From Sphingopyxis sp. LC363 (lineage in GTDB: Bacteria > Pseudomonadota > Alphaproteobacteria > Sphingomonadales > Sphingomonadaceae): a stretch of 64,000 nt of DNA. Below the pieces are notes generated by a model that saw nothing but the letters and a program-made list of their open reading frames with translations, ran no database searches and was not told the DNA's origin. The DNA lies in NCBI RefSeq assembly GCF_000756385.1, contig NZ_JNFC01000005.1, forward strand, positions 27,681 through 91,680. Reading direction: 5' to 3'. This document shows positions 62,121-64,000 of the stretch, piece by piece; the stretch's first letter is position 1; each line of letters begins with the position of its first letter. Made by a program: the position numbers and the translations under genes.

Positions 62121-63334
62121 TTGACCTTCGCCTCCATGCTTTCGGGCAGCGTGATCGCCGGCAGCGCGGCGGGCGGCGCGCCCTTCGACAGGTCGGCCGG
62201 CGCGGGCTTCGCCTCGCTCTGCGGCGTTTTCACATCGGGCAGGTTCAGCGACAGCACCCCGACCGGATCGAGCACGATCGCATCGCCCGCGCCGTCCCAC
62301 AAAATCGGCGGAATGCCGCCGCCCATCGCCGCCGCGATCTGATCGCCGCCGGGGAATTGGGGCGCATAGCCCGCCTTGCCATGCTGGTTGCCGCGCACGA
62401 CGATTGCGCGGGGCAGCGGCTGATATTTGGGATCCTTATGTTCGTAGCGATAACCGACGATCATCACATTGGCGGTGCCGTTCTGGTCGAAGACATTGTC
62501 GAAAATCTCGACATTGCGGTTCGCCATCACGAGCACGCCGGTGCCCGTCGGCACGCTCGCGACGATATTGCCCTTCGGCGCGAAATTGGGCGTGCTGTTG
62601 TCGTTCACGACATTTTCGAAAACGCGGACATTATGCCCGCCCTGCATCGGCAGGCTCGGCAGGTCGAACACCAGGATTCCGCCGGTATTCTTCGTCGCGA
62701 CATTGTCGTGAACGTCGGCGTCATAGCTGTTCTCAATCTCGATCCCCGCGACATTTTCGGTCGCGACCGAATCGCGGACGACGATATTTTTCGACTGGCC
62801 GACATAGATGCCCGCATCCGACGCCCCGCGCACATAGGCGCTGTCGATCAGTACGTCGGTGCTTTCGACGGGGTAGATGCCATAGGCGCCGTTGGTCGCC
62901 TTCGGCCCCGCGGTCCATTCGACGCGCAGCTTGTGATAGACGATGCGGTCGGCGCCCTTCGACTTGATCCCGTCGCCCTTCGTATTGAGCACCGCGAATT
63001 CGGTGAGCAGCACATCGTCCGAGGTGACGAGCAGCCCCTCGCCCGCGCCCTGCTGCCCGGTGAAGTCGAGGATCGAGCCGCCCTCGCCCGCCCCGGCACC
63101 GCGCAGCGTGACGTTCGCGACGTCGAGCGACAGCCCGTCGGTCAGCGTCCACGTGCCCGCGCCCAGTTGCACGGTGTCGCCCGGTTCGGCGAGGATCAGC
63201 GCCTCCTGCAGCTTTTCATTGGCGTCGGGCGTTGTCGCACTGACGCTGATGACTTTCGCCGCCGCCGGCTGGGCGGCAAGCGCCGCCACGATGCAAAGCG
63301 TCGCCGCGTGGTGGCTGAGGCCATGGAATCGCAT
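62117..63334 (-). CDS. Exported parallel beta-helix protein
   Basis: A 405-residue exported protein: signal peptide 1-26 (AAQPAAA), then right-handed parallel beta-helix rungs with repeated N/D-rich turns (NTKGDGIKSKGADRIV, DSVATENVAGIEIENSYD, FENVVNDNST, DNVFDQNGTANVMI), and a Pro/Ala-rich C-terminal tail. Such helices bind or cleave polysaccharide; no pectate-lyase Ca site is obvious. It forms a two-gene unit with the diheme cytochrome (TIGR03805/TIGR03806-type pair, from memory). Confidence 0.85.
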   Translation of the reverse strand: MRFHGLSHHAATLCIVAALAAQPAAAKVISVSATTPDANEKLQEALILAEPGDTVQLGAGTWTLTDGLSLDVANVTLRGAGAGEGGSILDFTGQQGAGEGLLVTSDDVLLTEFAVLNTKGDGIKSKGADRIVYHKLRVEWTAGPKATNGAYGIYPVESTDVLIDSAYVRGASDAGIYVGQSKNIVVRDSVATENVAGIEIENSYDADVHDNVATKNTGGILVFDLPSLPMQGGHNVRVFENVVNDNSTPNFAPKGNIVASVPTGTGVLVMANRNVEIFDNVFDQNGTANVMIVGYRYEHKDPKYQPLPRAIVVRGNQHGKAGYAPQFPGGDQIAAAMGGGIPPILWDGAGDAIVLDPVGVLSLNLPDVKTPQSEAKPAPADLSKGAPPAALPAITLPESMEAKVK

Positions 63335-63431
63335 ATGTCTCTCCCCTGATTTTTACGGGAGCATGGTGCAAGACTTGACGGAAGCCAAGCGATGTTGCTG
63401 ACATATGTGTAGCTAACCGGGGAGAGGTCGC

Positions 63432-63845
63432 TTGATTCACAGATTTGGACTGGCGCTTGTCGCCTTCATTGCCGTGCCGTCGATCGCGGCGGCGCCCGCA
63501 TCGCTGGCGGGCCGCTGGAAAACCGACGACGGCAAGGGCATCGTCGCGATGGCGAAGTGCGGCGCCAAAATGTGCGGCCGCATCGCCGAGCTTTTGATCA
63601 AGGAACCCGCCGGCGGCCAGCGCGACGACCGCAACCCGGACAAGGCGAAACGCGGTCGCATGGTCGAGGGTCTGCAAATCTATTGGGATCTCGTCCCGCA
63701 CGGCGATGGCTGGAAAGGCGAAGGCTATAGCCCCGAGGACGGCCGCTATTACAACGCCCACCTGCGCGTGAAGGGCAACAAGCTGACGATGAAGGGCTGC
63801 GTGTCGGTGTTCTGCCGCACGGTCACCTGGACGCGGGTGGGGTAA
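63432..63845 (+). CDS. DUF2147 family exported protein
   Basis: A 137-residue exported protein. It starts at TTG (63432) with GAGAGG about 4 bases ahead, has a signal peptide to about AAA, then LAGRWKTDDGKGIVAMAKCG, CGRIAELL and an ending GCVSVFCRTVTWTRVG. Family members form a small beta-barrel-like fold; function unknown. Cysteine pairs (C43/C48, C122/C127 approximately) may form disulfides. It is divergent from the beta-helix gene. Confidence 0.85.
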   Translation: MIHRFGLALVAFIAVPSIAAAPASLAGRWKTDDGKGIVAMAKCGAKMCGRIAELLIKEPAGGQRDDRNPDKAKRGRMVEGLQIYWDLVPHGDGWKGEGYSPEDGRYYNAHLRVKGNKLTMKGCVSVFCRTVTWTRVG

Positions 63846-63848
63846 CAC

Positions 63849-64000
63849 AATCCTCCCTGTCGCGAAGCGATGGGGAGGTGGCAGCGCCCTTCGACTGCCT
63901 TGCAGGCGCTCAGGATAAACTGCACCTTTGGCGCAGCGCTGACGGAGGGGCTAATGGCACGAGGTCCCCGCCCCTCCACCATCCGCTTCGCGGACGGTCC
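63849..64000. repeat. Palindromic intergenic repeat, copy 3 (cut by window end)
   Basis: It begins AATCCTCCCTGTCGCGAAGC, TGGGGAGGTGGCAGCGC, as in copies 1 and 2. A 45-base insert (about 63886-63930) is seen before the shared GCGCTGACGGAGGGG continues. It then runs into GCCCCTCCACCATCCGCTTCGCGG. The right end lies beyond the window. Confidence 0.8.

Overview
The window is a high-GC chromosomal segment of an alphaproteobacterium. Gene content points to the Sphingomonadales, most likely a Sphingopyxis- or Sphingomonas-like organism. The supporting signs are CpdR next to an N-formylglutamate amidohydrolase, 6S RNA between zapA and 5-formyl-THF cyclo-ligase, a DUF2842 gene, an EipA/DUF1134 protein, several TonB-dependent receptors, and dispersed short palindromes. 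It is mostly a core-genome region. I see no transposase, integrase, prophage or CRISPR array.

Layout. 1-5.8 kb: gap (partial), tkt, zapA, 6S RNA, cyclo-ligase, DUF2842, tRNA-Asp and an AI-2E-type exporter. 6.0-13.8 kb: four co-directional genes for exported proteins, three with DUF11-like folds and one 1701-residue outer-membrane protein; this is the least ordinary part of the window. 13.9-17.6 kb: branched-chain 2-oxoacid dehydrogenase E1alpha, E1beta and E2. 17.7-26.4 kb: thyA, a RadC-type protein, tRNA-Pro, a candidate sRNA, a formylglutamate amidohydrolase, cpdR, tRNA-Val, a dienoyl-CoA-reductase-like SDR, a hydrolase, a TonB-like protein, tRNA-Ser, an EipA homologue and a diguanylate cyclase. 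26.4-31.2 kb: apt, the bc1 complex (petABC), trmL and hemF. 31.3-35.5 kb: two related membrane proteins, lipB, a lipoprotein, queE and queC.

35.7-42.8 kb: a small exported protein, hslO, the argD-argF pair with a structured leader, and a propeller protein coupled to a TonB-dependent receptor. 42.9-49.5 kb: oxidoreductases, an Lrp/LysE pair, DUF411, dienelactone hydrolase, a HAD phosphatase and a GFA protein. 49.5-55.0 kb: glmS, a vapBC module with a clear operator, GNAT, glmU and gph. 55.1-57.7 kb: a tightly overlapping marR, pqqD-like, hprK-like and nucleotidyltransferase operon, an uncharacterised system. 57.8-64 kb: a DUF4279 gene of lower GC, a receptor coupled to maleylacetoacetate isomerase, a diheme cytochrome/beta-helix pair, and DUF2147.

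Two short repeat families decorate intergenic spaces. One is a roughly 140-bp palindrome, present at 13.8, 48.3 and 63.8 kb. The other is a shorter GTCATCCCGG-type inverted repeat. Some copies are read into proteins. All calls rest on reading the sequence and on remembered family features; no database search was run.
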